NCBI GenBank assembly: GCA_014529385.2
Contig: CM043962.1
Coordinates: 125,158,470 to 125,222,469, forward strand
Direction of reading: 5' to 3'
DNA from: Adiantum capillus-veneris
Taxonomy: Eukaryota; Streptophyta; Polypodiopsida; Polypodiales; Pteridaceae
DNA length: 64,000 bases
This document shows, in pieces, positions 24,054-36,652 of the stretch (within the stretch, counting starts at the first letter, position 1; each line of letters begins with the position of its first letter). The notes beneath the pieces are model-generated. The model made no database searches. It saw nothing but the letters and a program-made list of their open reading frames with translations, and had not been told where the DNA came from. The translations under genes were made by a program, and so were the position numbers.

Positions 24054-25449
24054 TAAGTTGCATTATACGCTATATGGGATATGTATAATAATAGTTTACA
24101 CGACCTCATATTATACGGGCATATTATTCAATGCCACATCAAGAAAACCCACAATCCATATTTTTTCCTAGTTTTTTGATTGAAAAACACTTTGCACAAA
24201 GTATTTTTCGATCGAAGAAAACATTGATTGAAAAGAAGTATATATAGCGGCAGCATGCCTTGTTGAGACTAGTATTCATCACAAAAGGTATCCCATATCA
24301 ATTGTAGATAAAAAATAATTAAAATTACTTATAATTAAATTATTGTAATTTAAAATAGTTTTAAAATCTTTTGTTTAAAATCAATTTAATGTTTTTTAAA
24401 AATTTGATTGAATATTTTTTTTTAGGTTCAACTTATGTAAGCTTTGTATGTTGTGCAGAGCTCAAACTCTCACTCATACAATGTGTTTATTTTTTAGGAG
24501 TCACTTGCTGCGTGCTCTGTTTACTGACATGTGGAAGTGAATTAGCGATATAATTTAGAGATTTCCGTTGTGTGCAGAGTGTACTCTCACATGAGGTTAT
24601 CAGTCTGCAAAATATAATAGAATAGAGATTGGTTTTATTTAGGTAGGTTCGATTTTGACGTGCATATATTTTCTCACTTCAAAGTGAACATAGATAGAAT
24701 TTTTTTTGTATGCTCTCATTGGAATTATAATTTAGGAATATCATGTCAAAACACATTGATATTAAATTATCTTTATTTGGATTGCTACGTCTATCATATG
24801 TGTGATCATACACGTGCAACAATTGCAGATAGGTAAGCTCTCAAAGATCTACCCTCGAGTGTGAGAACCTCATGTTCACACTTTAGACAGATATGACAAT
24901 TGTCAAGGTTTGCAATTAATCCTCATGCTCCAATGAGAATCAATTCCAAGATTTGATTAATATTATCAACTATTGTAATGTGTGAAAGCCGTAAGTTGCA
25001 CTTTAGATAAATTGATATAGTGCAATGTGATAATGAGATTTATTTGTATTGTTTTAAGCAAGTGATTAGGATTGTAATGTGTGAAAACCAAAATCTTGCA
25101 CTTTAGATAAATCGATATAGTGCAATAGGAGCATTGTGATTGAAATGTTTTTTTTCAAATGACTAAGTTATTTAGCACTTGAAAATCAATTTGATTGATA
25201 TGATTTTATTGAAGAATGATAAGACTATCATTGTTTATTGTTAATTGATAATTGATAATGTAGTGAGAGTATAATTGAAAAATCTAATAGCTTTATAAGA
25301 GCTGATTTCTTTGCATTGTTGCTAATTCAAAATAGTTGCTAGCACACAAAGTGGTTTGGACATAGCTTCCTTCACTCCTTAAGGCTAAGAGGATCACCTT
25401 ACAACACGAACTCATCTCTTTCAATTCTAGCAATAGCTTCGAGGTCTTT
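24054..25449. other. AT-rich left part of Mutator-like element
   Basis: Non-coding. Near 24900-25140 a phrase of the type TTGCACTTTAGATAAATYGATATAGTGCAAT recurs with variations, giving two or three diverged copies about 110 bp apart. No gene recognised. Confidence 0.5.
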
Positions 25450-25984
25450 CTCTTGGCCATAACGCTCTCTCTCTTCTTTGTAGATGGCTTGTGCTTTACC
25501 GTGGTTACGTTCTTCTTCCATATCTACCAATCAAGCAAATATGTCATCATTAGAAAGACTTATCATGAAGTTAACAAGATATCACTTTTAAATCATGAAA
25601 GAAAAAGACAAGATAACTTAATCACGCTGCAAGAAAGAGACATAATATTTATCACCATGTTGTTGGACTTTAATCATCAACTGGTTGTACACCAAAAATT
25701 ATACAATGTCAAAGCCCAATCTATGGGCACCATTTAGAGAGAGACAAAGATCAAAAGCGCTAGGTTGGGTTGAGGGATTTTTTTGCTTGCCACTCTCAAG
25801 ATGGTTAAGTACATTGCTTAAAAGATCCCTTTTGTTTTGCTCTTGTGGCACTTACATGCACTTCAAGAGTCGTTTACAAGTATGACACATGGAGAAGCTG
25901 TCCATGGATTTATTGATCTAGGGAGGGGGATTAGTAGATATGCATTATGAGGGAGCCCATGGAAAATATCTCTCAGTCTGCTTT

Positions 25985-26389
25985 CTAGTTTCTATTTGCA
26001 AGTCGTAGATCGAGAGGAGGAAATCATGTCCTCATTTTGGTCTTTGTACATGACCCCCAGTCCACAATGCCTGCATAGACCCCCTTCTGACCAAAATGGA
26101 GCATCATGTTGCGGGAGTGAAGATCATTGTGGAGATAGCCATGCGCATGTAGATACTTCAGGGCCTAAAGAAGAGCGTTTATTATCTACAAAATGTTATT
26201 TTAAAATAGCTCTAATGTTCCTTCAGTTGTTACATAATCAAGAATGGCAAGTTGACGACCATCTGTAGTGCACTCTTTTATCCACTGCTCTACATGGCCC
26301 CCATTTCCAAAATGTGAAATAAGCATTGGATGCTCTATGTGGCAGACCATGGAAAGTGGATGAATAATTCCGCAATGAGCGACGTCCAA
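25985..26389 (-). pseudogene. protein-kinase-like domain fragment
   Basis: The minus strand encodes ALKYLHAHGYLH, then the catalytic loop HNDLHSRN (26108-26131) with the invariant Asp and Asn, MMLHF, and after 13 residues VDWG (26054-26062) where kinases have DFG. Upstream the same frame reads MDVAHCGIIHPLSMVCHIEHP and a hinge-like ILDYVTTEGTLEL. A stop (26165-26167) and loss of frame after the activation segment mark it as a pseudogene or as exons I cannot join. HxDLHxxN with DWG suggests a diverged plant Ser/Thr kinase-like family; the phosphate-binding loop is not seen. It lies wholly inside the Mutator-like element and is probably a captured host gene. Confidence 0.7.
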
Positions 26390-26444
26390 AACTGTTGCTT
26401 CGTATTTAACCCACTAATCCACTATGGGTCCATGGAAGTGGAAT

Positions 26445-27089
26445 TTAAAAGATATTAGCCGCATACATTGGAACTTTAAATGTAGGATGCGTGACACCTA
26501 CAAGCTTCATGTCTGCCCATCTCGCTTCTCCCAGCTGTGGATCCTGTATATTGAAGATTGCAATTTCTGGTAAAAGATGCAATATAGGGGGGAGTTGAGA
26601 TTGATCAAGAGCAAGAGTGGCACTAGCACCAGACTCTATTCTAACGGTAGCTCTTGGCTCTTTAGTAGCATCAAAAGAGCTGGCTTCCACTCTCGTGCAC
26701 TTCGCTGCTCTTTCCAGCTTCTCCTTGCTCTTGAACTTAGTATACAACTATTGCACGAGTTGTATGCGAGTAGCTATGCCTGGAAAAGTAATGATTTTAG
26801 GATTTTTTAGATCCTAAAAATTCTTTGCAATCTATCCAATAGACTGCTTAACCATGTAAAATAATGGACCTGATATCATTAGAGATATATCAAAAGAAAC
26901 AATTATAAATACAAGTTGAAGCAGCTCAAATAAAAACTTTGTTAAGGCCTTTGTGAACTGGTAATAATGCTCTGGAGCAAAGGGTTTTAGGGAACGATGA
27001 AGCTCAAGCTCCAACATGTGATGAAAGTGACATACTATCACTTTGAAGGAAAATTTTTGTTGATGTTTTTCCAGCTTAGTATTCGTCAT
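26445..27089 (-). pseudogene. possible upstream exons of kinase-like gene
   Basis: Two minus-strand open frames (26832-27089, 85 codons; 26445-26747, 100 codons) lie just upstream of the kinase-like fragment in the same orientation and look protein-like rather than compositional. The second has GEARWADMKLVGVTHPTF. I recognise no family in either. They could be N-terminal exons of the same captured gene, or chance frames. The 85-bp gap between them has no clear splice sites that I would defend. Confidence 0.35.
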
Positions 27090-27477
27090 ATCTGCAAGAT
27101 ATAATTTTAAAACATAAACGTTGTCAAAGGAGAGGGTAAACTATCAAAACCGTGTCATGGCCCTAATCCATAAACAATTGACATAATTAATTAATAGCAA
27201 ACAACGATATATTATGATTGCAATCCATACATTGTACGATAGAGAGGATAACACACAAAGAGAGAGATGGAGAGAGGTGAATAGGCGAGGAGTGTGAGGG
27301 ACGCTCATTACAAAAATGGACCCTCTTATGTGCATTACATAATACAAGTAAACGATCGGAGCATACATGTGAAGAATCTAGCTTGTGTGAGGTATGCTCA
27401 GCACATTTCCTGGATGTACGTTGTTGTAATGTTTATTGATAGTTTAATCAATTTAGTCACTAATAAAGTTTGTGGAA

Positions 27478-28010
27478 TGCACAACACAACCATCAGCGAA
27501 CAGTTTAACAATCTCAGGTTATGGTCAAACATCATACATATTTACATCCAAGACAACACCAAGTAATCTATTGGTGACTGGTGTATCTACGGATTATAAA
27601 GTACAAGGGCAAGGCATGCCATGCTAAGATAAAGAGGGCATAGGTATGCATCTCTCAACTCTTAGGTAGACAAACATAACCCTCATATTTCCACGTAGTA
27701 AGAACGATGATGTGACTTAATCTAATCCCTGATGAAGTGTCTAGAACTCACAACACAAACATCAGTGGACAACTTAAAAATCTCAAATGCACGCCAAATA
27801 TCGTATGTATCTACATCCAAGATAGCACCAAGTCATCTAGTGATGAACAATGATGTGTCTTTGGAAGTCAAAGCACAAGAGTAAATAGTGCGTCACACAA
27901 AAATGAAGAGGACATAAACTATACATCTCTCCACTCTCTGTGATGAGCAAAACTTTTGTGTTTCTACATGGTACAAATGATAACTTGATCTGATCTAAAA
28001 TTGAGAAACC
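27478..28010 (+). repeat. diverged tandem duplication, ~270-bp unit
   Basis: Two copies starting near 27478 and 27750 share CACAACAC-A-CCATCAG, CATCCAAGA-A-CACCAAGT and TCATCTAGTGATGA-like blocks in the same order. Divergence is substantial. It lies in the right part of the Mutator-like element and has no coding potential that I recognise. Confidence 0.7.
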
Positions 28011-28583
28011 TATAGGTCACTTTGAAATGAGAGGTGTAGCATCATGCCTATTGCACTCCACAAGTCGACCACTCAATTCTAACTTAGATCTGTGGTGTGA
28101 GATATACTACTGCACCACACGAGTGAGAATCTAAGTCTGTCATAAAACCCTTCCTTGTAGTGAGTCAAGTGGCTACACAGCACGAGGAAAGTGACTAGCT
28201 TCTACTCACTTTTAGAGTCAGCCGGCTGATGGCTACACAGCACAAAGTGGGATATAACCTACAAGCCAACTCTGTGGTGAGAGAAAAACTAATGTACCAC
28301 ACAACTCTGACACAACATAGAAAAATAAGTTAGCACACATTTAAAAAATTTAAAAGTACACGTCAATAAGCTCTAGCTTATTGTTGTTCTCTTATCTGTA
28401 GTCGTTAATTTCAATCAAAACCACCAATTGTCTTTATATAAGCATCTTTTTCAATCAAAATATATTTTGATGAAAAACAATATATGGCTACTCGGTGGTT
28501 ATTTGGGATTTTGGTGTCCAATGACGTTTTATACATATATATTTTTATGATACGGGCGTATAAATGCAACACAGATTTACATC

Positions 28584-31115
28584 CATTTGTTTCAATACCC
28601 ATCCCAAACTCATAGCCACTATAGTACAGACAAGAATGGTAGCCATTTTGGCCATAGGGATAAATGTATCTTCATAATCAATCCCATACATTTGCACATA
28701 ACCCTTGGCCACAAGCCTTGCCTTATACCTACTCACAGTGCCATCAACATTTTTCTTTATCTTGTACACCCTTTTTCATCCAATTACCTTCTTTCCCTCT
28801 GACAAAGGCATAAACTCCCATGTTCCATTTGTATTAAGGTCATCCATCTTCTCATCCATAGCTTGGTGCCATTTCTGATCTTTGATAGCATCTTCAAAAC
28901 GAGTGGATTTTACTTCATGTGTAATCTTCACCATATATGCACAATGATGAGCCACATAACTATGGTAAGTCAATCTTTGCATAGGGTTTCTTATATAATA
29001 TTTCTAGGTGTCTTATTCCCTAATTACATCCTTCTTGCATCTAGATTCTTCACAAAGGTTATGCAAAACTCGTCATCTAAACTCTTCTTAGAACCACTAT
29101 TGTCACCATGATCACGATCAACACTCAAATTTTACAGCTTAGGGGCATCATTTGATTTTTCCTTTCCTTTTCTTGATACATTTGATGAGCTAGCAAGACT
29201 CTATCTAATACATAACTTGCCACTCCATAACGTCTCATCATAACTTGCACTAGGTGACCATTGTAGCCCACTCAAAACCTATCACTGCATCATTGCATTT
29301 TTTGTTACCAGAATTTCTCTTATATCATACCCTAAAGCATCCTTCACATCAACATAACAACTCACCATTTCAAGAAAAATATTTACTCACCATAACTTCA
29401 CTTGTGATAGAATTGTCACATTTATACCCTTTGTGCTCAAGAGAATATCCAATGAACATACATTCTTCTAATTTTGAATGAAGATTAATTATCAACTCAT
29501 CCAGTATATGCACGTAAGCAATATTTTCAAACACTTTAAAATATGATACATTTGGTTTTTCACCACAAAGCTTCTTTTTTGTGTCATACCATATATTGCA
29601 ACAATAGGGTCCTTTTCATAATCTAAACACCTGTAGCAATAGCCTCTACCCAATAAGAATGAGGCATGTTCTTCTCATTCATCAATGCACTATCAGCTTC
29701 TGCTATGTTTTTGTTCTTCCACTCAGCAATACCATTTTTATGTGGAGTAAACTGCATGAGAACTACCTCTAAATTCCATGATTGTTCAAAAAACCATTAA
29801 ACTCATCAGAGAAGTATTCTTCCCCTCCATTTGACCTCAAGAACTTTACATGTTTTCCAATCTATTTCTCAACCAAAACCTTGAAATTTTGAAAATGCAT
29901 AAACACTTAACATGTTTTCCTATCTATTTTCCAACCAAAACCTTGAAATTCTAAAAATGCTTTTTGCTTCAGGTAGTCGACCTATACCTTCCTTGTATGG
30001 TCATCAATGAAGCTTACATAGTACTTGAAACCACACATAGATGCAGTCTTTGCCAAACCTATACATCTGCATGTACTAAATCCAATGCATGTTTGCTCAC
30101 ATGCTTGTCATGCGGAAATGATTCTTTTGAGGACTTCCCAAACTGACAAGTCTCTTAATTTTTTTTGTTTTTCAACAACTTTAAATGTTGGAAAACCTAT
30201 AACCATCTCTTTAATTTGCATCATTTTCAGCCTTTGCAAGTTTACATGACGAATAAGTTTGTGCTAGAGATTAGTATCTGCAAAAACTCCTCTATATTGT
30301 GAAAATATAGCAACATTCACCGCAAAAACTTTTACATTTAAAGTAAACATGTGGCTCACCATTATTTCCTTGTAGAACCAAATTTCCATTCTTCTTATGC
30401 TCTTCGACATAGAGACTCAAGCAAAGAGACCATCGGAGTTCAACCTGACCTCCAAACCTTGCTTAACCATCTAACCAACAGGAACAAAATTCTCTGTGAT
30501 ATTAGGTACATATAGTATATCAACAAGGTAGTTTACTTTACCATCTATCATAGACAATGGTATATTTCTTGTATGCATAATGAGATGTGTAATATCATTT
30601 AGTCTCTACATAGCCACACCTTTGAAAGCTCTACATTTCTTTGAATCACTCATTGTTACTAGTCATGTGATTTGATGCACCCAAATCCACATACCAAAAA
30701 TTATGACTTGATTTTTCCACATTTGTAGACATAGTATTTAACATGCATTGTGCCTCAAATAGCCTTTCAAGCTCATTTACATTCCTGATAGTAGCTGCAT
30801 AATTATTTTTGTACCTCCTGTTTTTGTCTGGACAGTCATGTTCAAAATGACCATGTCTCCTACAACCCCAACATACAACATTTTCATGTCAATTTTTATT
30901 TGAGGACTTATTGGACTCCCCCTACCTCAAAAATTTCCTTGATCACCCATGTTCTATCTCTGGTCATTATTCTCTTGTTGTGCTTGGTGGGTTCCTCTTC
31001 CTCGACCAACTCCATGACCTGAAGTACATCCTCTTCCTCTTCCCTTATCTTGTTAAAAAGGACATTATAAGAACTATTTCTACCTTCTTATGTAGAGGAC
31101 TCATCCTCAGGTTTC
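28584..31115 (-). pseudogene. pol: copia A fragment 1: gag end, protease, integrase, RT start
   Basis: Read on the minus strand from 31115: a Gly/Arg-rich Gag tail; a CCHC knuckle CWGCRRHGHFEHDC (about 30832-30873); protease VDLGASNHMT (near 30690), with Leu where the catalytic DSG has Ser; a GAG-pre-integrase stretch (about 30250); integrase with the first Asp (HADV), SNGGEEYFSDEF where the second catalytic Asp is Asn, and the Glu (GIAEWKNK); and RT up to RYKARLVAKGY and QMDVN. Many stops and frameshifts occur. Both altered catalytic residues are explained by single C-to-T or G-to-A changes. The protein continues at 24044 beyond the Mutator-like element. Confidence 0.88.
29847..29960 (-). 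repeat. 63-bp tandem duplication inside copia integrase
   Basis: ACATGTTTTCC(A/T)ATCTATTT and CCAAAACCTTGAAATT each occur twice, 63 bp apart (29847-29897 and 29910-29960). It lies just upstream of the SNGGE motif and helps disable the integrase frame. Confidence 0.85.
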
Positions 31116-31379
31116 TTCACTTTTAATAATTAGTAAGAAGAATAAATTTGTAAACGTAGAAATTCTCTCACGAAGATGGATACTAGGAAAAGTAAAAACA
31201 ACTAGAAGCAAGCACAACATGAGGTATGGCTTAAGTTGTTTAAATCATAAGTGAGTAGATTTTAAGAAGTAATGAAACTCTAATAATACCAATTCAACTT
31301 TCTTCTACCATTTAAAAGCCTCCACTATGAGACGTCAAGAAATGATAGCATTGTAGGGGCAAGTGTTCACTTTTAATAA
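31116..31379. repeat. 236-bp segment between 14-bp direct repeats
   Basis: TTCACTTTTAATAA occurs at 31116-31129 and again at 31366-31379. The segment between lacks copia features, and recognisable copia Gag ends exactly at the left repeat. This looks like an insertion with a long target duplication, such as a SINE or a truncated retroposed RNA, but no poly-A tail or polymerase III boxes are evident. Confidence 0.5.
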
Positions 31380-31947
31380 AAAATATCCTTCTCACTTTAC
31401 CTCTCCAAGTGAGGGTAATGGCATATCCTAGGAAATTGAAGCTAAGACAGAATATTTAGGAGATTTTATTTTGCATGTTCTAAATGCTAGCACAAAGAAA
31501 TTGATTCAATTTTTTAGCAAGACAAAAACTAGTTTGTCTAGCATTCAAACCTTGAATGCTATTGAGAGAAATTTTAATGCTATTGAGAAAAATTTAATAC
31601 CTAGCACGTTTGAAGGACCATTGGCACAACCTCAAGAAAAATGGAATGCATCAAAATTTAGATTTTGTTGTTATAAGTGTTGCAGATTCAGGCTCTACAG
31701 AATGTAAAAATCTGGCAGATTTTGCAAAGACAAAAGAGCAATTTCTTGAAATCGGACAAAGAAATTTGATGCTGAATCTAATGTTGATAATCATATCTAT
31801 CAAAGCAAACAAACTCAAGAATGGTATCTTTTACTGATTTTTTCCAAACATACAATTACATCACTAAGCTAACATATCCCAATTAGTTTAAGCAGCCAAT
31901 TAGATGGACTTTGCCAATACCGGTACAACATCCGTGGCTCTCTGTTT
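31380..31947. other. unassigned, no gene recognised
   Basis: A plus-strand frame at 31471-31707 is open for 78 codons but has no features I can name. It may contain the missing N-terminal Gag region of copia A; I could not show this. Confidence 0.4.
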
Positions 31948-32163
31948 AGGGAATTGGTAGTTGTTGATTCTTGAGAGAATATTTCCTTTTGAGCACCCAA
32001 AGCCGAGCTTCTTCTTAGGCTTCATCAATAACCTGATTTGTTTTATCTTCCTTTGCGTGGCTGCATGCATTCTTTCTAGCAATTCATTGGTTAGTGGTAA
32101 ATTTTATTTCTTTAAAGGGCATCCGCGAATCCACTTAGCCATTGGTTTACCATCTAGGGCGGA
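31948..32163 (-). pseudogene. 3' scrap of the gypsy H family
   Basis: Clearly related to 38441-38640. Both encode, on the minus strand, the C-terminal integrase tail with LPLTNELLERMHA and a preceding PMAKW/PMANW motif. This copy keeps a stretch of about 30 bases (after ERMHA) that the other copy lacks; there the join falls at a repeated CTG, as in a slippage deletion. A stop interrupts the frame. Similarity fades at both ends of the stated range. Confidence 0.8.
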
Positions 32164-32825
32164 AAGTCAAAAATGTCTGTTTTACATCATTTTCTTAGAA
32201 ATTGCCAGCTTGCACGTTGATTTTTGGAAATCCATGCAAGATATGAATTTTTTGCATCACAGGATGGTCGAAGAGCGCGACAAGATGAACAAATTCATGT
32301 GAGACACGCCCATACAGATTCAGAGCGGATTGGAAGCTAGAAGCTATTGAAAACAACCTAAAACCTTAACACTTGAACGCATTTTCTAGTTTTGTTTGCC
32401 CCTTAGGTTACCAAAAATATTAATATATAGTGAAACCATATGTTTATGCAACATGAGACTAGATTTTTACATTTTCCAATGTGATTTGGCCTTTTGGTAC
32501 AGGGAACTAGTAATTTGAGTTGAAGGAAGGCATAATGTGATTGAAAAGTTAAATTTTAGGTTCATGTCACCTTTTCCAGGGTCCTGGAGTGGAACAATAG
32601 CTTAATTATGCAAAAAAAAAGGGTGGCGAGAAGCGCGTGAAGGACAACCAGCCAAAACTTCTGAATGCGACATGTGCGCGCCCTTGTGGCCACCCTTTTT
32701 TAAAAACATTATATGGCCTTATCTGCACCCCACGATACCAAAAAAAAATTAGATTAAGTGAAAGAAAATATTTATGCAACATGACAGTACAAGTTCCACT
32801 TCTTTTCACTCGGATGTAATGAGAG

Positions 32826-32868
<43 letters not shown>

Positions 32869-35800
32869 GTGTTCAAAGGTCCGGAGCATTCACTATGTAA
32901 AATTTTCCTATATCATGTGCGTGTACCAGAATGGATTAAAAGTACTCCTTATAGGCCTTATCTACACATGTTTTCACAACTTTACAAGAATATAAAATCC
33001 CTTCTATTGAACGCATGTGCTACGTTACATATACTCTAGTGAACTCCCCATGTCAAACGCCTTACAAATCCTGTGCACTAAACATTAAGCAGTAGAAATT
33101 GACCAAACAAGGAGCCAATTTTTACTTCCTTGTGTCCAACTCGTGTTCTTGGGAATTTTTTGGTTAAGCCATTTCTTTGGTATTTGAAACCACATGTGAC
33201 CCCTATTGTTATAGTATCCAACAAAATGTTTCTTGATTAGCAGTTTACATAGGTTCAAGTGGTACATATCTTCTATGTTAACAATGCATGAATCTATAAT
33301 TTATGTTTACACTTTCTCTATTCAAATGAGCTACATAGTAAAAATCAAATCCGCAATTTAACATTTAAGTTCACAAGGTGATAGCTATTGGTATCATCTT
33401 TAGCAATACCAAAGAAATAGCTACCAATAGCTAATATATAGGTATATTTAGGAAGATTTAATACCAAAAAATGGTCAACACTGCTCAAAATGGTGGAAAC
33501 GCAAAGGATTTACAATATATGTATGATGAAACATGAATAAATAATAAGTCACCTCTATACATCAACACCTCCATCTCAAGCTGTCATTTCTCTAAGTCAA
33601 GCTTGGCATAGACATAGTATGGAAGAAATAACATGTTGGAAAGCAAGAATTTAGCTTTCTCAACTTGTGAAATGTTGCTAATGATATATATTCAACATCC
33701 CCAAATGAGGACATCTTGACAAATTAAGGTTATGATCCACTTTAATAAGAATAACCATTAATGATTAACCTAAAATCAAAATATTGCTTGGATTTCTTCA
33801 TGGTGTAGTGATTAAGACTTGAGACTTGAAACATCTTATAGGCAAATCAAAATATCCATAAAGGTCAACAATATTTCTCAAATCTGTATGGAGCTCCAAT
33901 AATCTAAAATAAATACTCTCACTCAATGCGACACCATTTAACAAAAAAACATATTTATATTGCATTTATAGAGGAATCGAGCCTCATGAAAAATAATTAC
34001 AAATGGAGACAATGTTGTTGATGTATGGCTTCTCTTACAAGTATTTGTCTTCCTCATCTAGAGATTCATATACACTTGAGTACTTGTGTGTCTATGACAC
34101 TAGGGAAGATAGTAGTACTATATGGATGGCTTCTCTAAGAGCTCCTAGAGAGTACCTATTGGTTTAAGATTCTACAAAAATCCTACCATTCTTATCAAAA
34201 TCTTTTAACATGGTAGTGAAAGGTTCCTCACGAAACAAAAATAGAGTGATTTCCATCTCTACACATGGTAGCTTGATGTCCTCTCAAAACAAGTTGACTC
34301 TGTAAGTAAATAACAGATTATGTGAGCACAAAGTTATAAAGTACACAATGATACCATTCTAATAATCTAATGACAACTATACCAAAAAAAAAATTAAAAA
34401 AAATCTTTGATGACTCTCGATAGATAACACAACCTACTTGCACTATGAGACTCAATCACATGCTACACAAATATAGATGGTGCACCAAAGCCATCAACAA
34501 AATAGAACCACCCAGTGTTATGAGGTGTGAAGCCTAAACATTGAAATCCATAAAGAGGTTAATTCTCTCCAGCATGATAAACTTAAAGATGGAGATGATG
34601 TTAAGCTATGAATGTAAGCTACAAGGGTAGTTTTCTTACCATTCTATCTTTATGTTGGAGATGAACCCTTGCAATGTCCACTCAATATTCATACCTCCTG
34701 ATGTTGTGGTATGCAAGTCATGTGAGCTCATACTTTTTCCACCTTTGGAAATAGAATTTTCCATGTAGTGTGAGTGAATGAAAGTAAGAAGGAGTAGGGT
34801 CTCGTTTCATGCTTTAATGGAGGTGAGGGAAGGGAGAGGAGCTAGCTTGGTGTGAAACTATGTGGTGGGCAAGCGGAAGAGAGATGGGGGAGGAGCTTGC
34901 TTGGTGTTACAATGGAGGTGGGAGAAAGCTAGCAAAGAGATAATGCTGGACTATAGGGGGTGCATGTGGTTGTTGTAGAAATGAAGAGCTTGGGAAAGGG
35001 TTTGTAGAGAGACAAAATCACTTTTTAGCTATAGAATAGGTTTGGAAAGATTTTGGAGGGTGAAAATGATGTTTTGAATATTTTATTTTTAATTCAATTT
35101 GTTGGATTTTTTAGTGAATGCTCTTTACTTTGGTAGGACAAAATTACTTGTTTGACCATGAAATAGGTTTGGGGATCTTTTAAGGGGGGAGAACTTGAAA
35201 TTTTAAATTTTAAATTTGAAATTTTTAGTGTATTTTGCCAAAAAGTGGGGGAAAAGAAATCAAAGTGGTCCCCCCCCCCCCCCCGTTTCGCCTAGCCACC
35301 TGCGTTACCTTCTCACTAGATAAGAGGCCATTAAGAGGTGTAAGGCTACCTTGTTCCCCTACTTTTTTAAGGATATAGATTGTGTCCACCACCCTCTTCC
35401 TATTGGATGGTCTGTAATTAACCTTAGTCCCAAAGGGCCCCTAGCGCGTTCATATTTTTCCTAATGATAGACATGACCAAAACACAATGTAGAGCTCACC
35501 TTTTTGAGCAGATTTTTAAGCCAACAACATGCATTTGGAGAGGGAAGTTTTGGCGGTCATGTTGTTTGCTAGGTTTGCAGTGTCATGTTGGTTGCACAAG
35601 GGATTTCTATGTCATGGTTATTGAAGTTGTTTGCTGTGTCACATGTGTTGCAGGAGTCTACTGTGTTGTGGCTATTGTGGGGGTATGCTATGCTGTGGTG
35701 TTTGTTGCAAGCGTCTCCTTCTGTGTCACCTTCGTGCTCTGAGCCGGGTTTTTGCGCTTCCTGGAGGGAGTGTTCTTCGTGGGAGTCATCTTTGTAGAGT

Positions 35801-36640
35801 GTGTTGGAGGCAATGGGGGCAAAGATCCACCAGGGCTATAGCAGAGCGCAATGGGTGAAACGGGGGGTAGAACGTAACAGCTACATCATGCAATGGGGGG
35901 AGCACAAGCTATGGGAGAAAGGCAAGCACACAGGTATAGGCGGGCGTCCGAGTGACAAGCTAATTGCATGAGAGGAAAGGAGAAAGAGGACAAGGAGTGT
36001 TTAGGACATGATAAGTGTAAGTTCAAGAAAATAGGATCCACTCCACCTCATAATGGCTCTCATGCATCTAGATTATAGGTACATAGATTATATTGCATGC
36101 AAATTTATAATTTCCCTCTCCCACTTTTCCAATTTTCAAAAATGTTGAATTTCCCTCCACCTAGGTGCTATTGGTGGTACCACCAAAAGGTGTAAAAAGT
36201 GGTACCACCTAAACATGCTTGCACCCTTAGCTATTCTAGGAGACAACCTCAATTATTAGAGGAGGTTGCATGATTGTGACTTAATGATTGAGTATAGGAT
36301 CGTAATTGGGATCGGGAGTGATAGTGAGATAGCTAGCGGGTGGTCAAGAGGTTATGATATGAGCTAAGATCCTTTTATAATCATCATAAATCAATATAGA
36401 TACTCTATTTCGTTCTATCGAGTTTGCGTATTCTATCAATTTTTTGTTTTGTCAATCTATTTTGCTGTCCCATGTCACATTACATAGATATAATGAATTA
36501 TATAGAATTTGTGCCAAACTATCTTGCTCTCATGTATGCCTTACCTAAGAAAGAAGATGTGCTACCTAGGTTTTATCGAGCTCTGCATCCAATCTACAAT
36601 GAACTTACTGATCAAATGAGATACATTCAGATGAGTTGAG
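32164..36640. other. long AT-rich region without recognisable genes
   Basis: I find no protein family in any frame. It contains a 38-base C run (32826-32863), which makes a poly-Pro artefact ORF, a second C run (35270-35284), diverged duplications around 32420-32960, and a 12-bp perfect inverted repeat (TAGCTATTGGTA at 33382-33393, complement at 33422-33433) able to form a hairpin. Val/Cys-rich frames at 35464-35860 look compositional. Confidence 0.5.
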
Positions 36641-36652
36641 ATAATCGTATGA

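Larger units (their letters stand above)
24054..28574. mobile_element. Mutator-like element carrying a kinase-like pseudogene
   Basis: A 4521-bp insertion flanked by a perfect 9-bp duplication, ATTTACATC (24045-24053 and 28575-28583). Taking out the insertion and one copy rejoins the copia RT frame exactly at the motif read as QMDVN on one side and IAIMNG on the other. The two ends are short imperfect inverted repeats sharing GTTGCATT(T)ATACGC. A 9-bp duplication is the hallmark of Mutator-like elements. No transposase is recognised inside, so it would be non-autonomous; instead it holds a protein-kinase-like pseudogene on the minus strand, as gene-capturing Pack-MULEs do. The terminal bases themselves (TAA versus CTG) do not match, so the ends may be off by a few bases. 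Confidence 0.75.

Noticed and set aside
35464-35858. Val/Cys/Leu-rich plus-strand ORFs as a membrane protein
   Set aside because: Three overlapping frames are open at once, which indicates base composition rather than coding.
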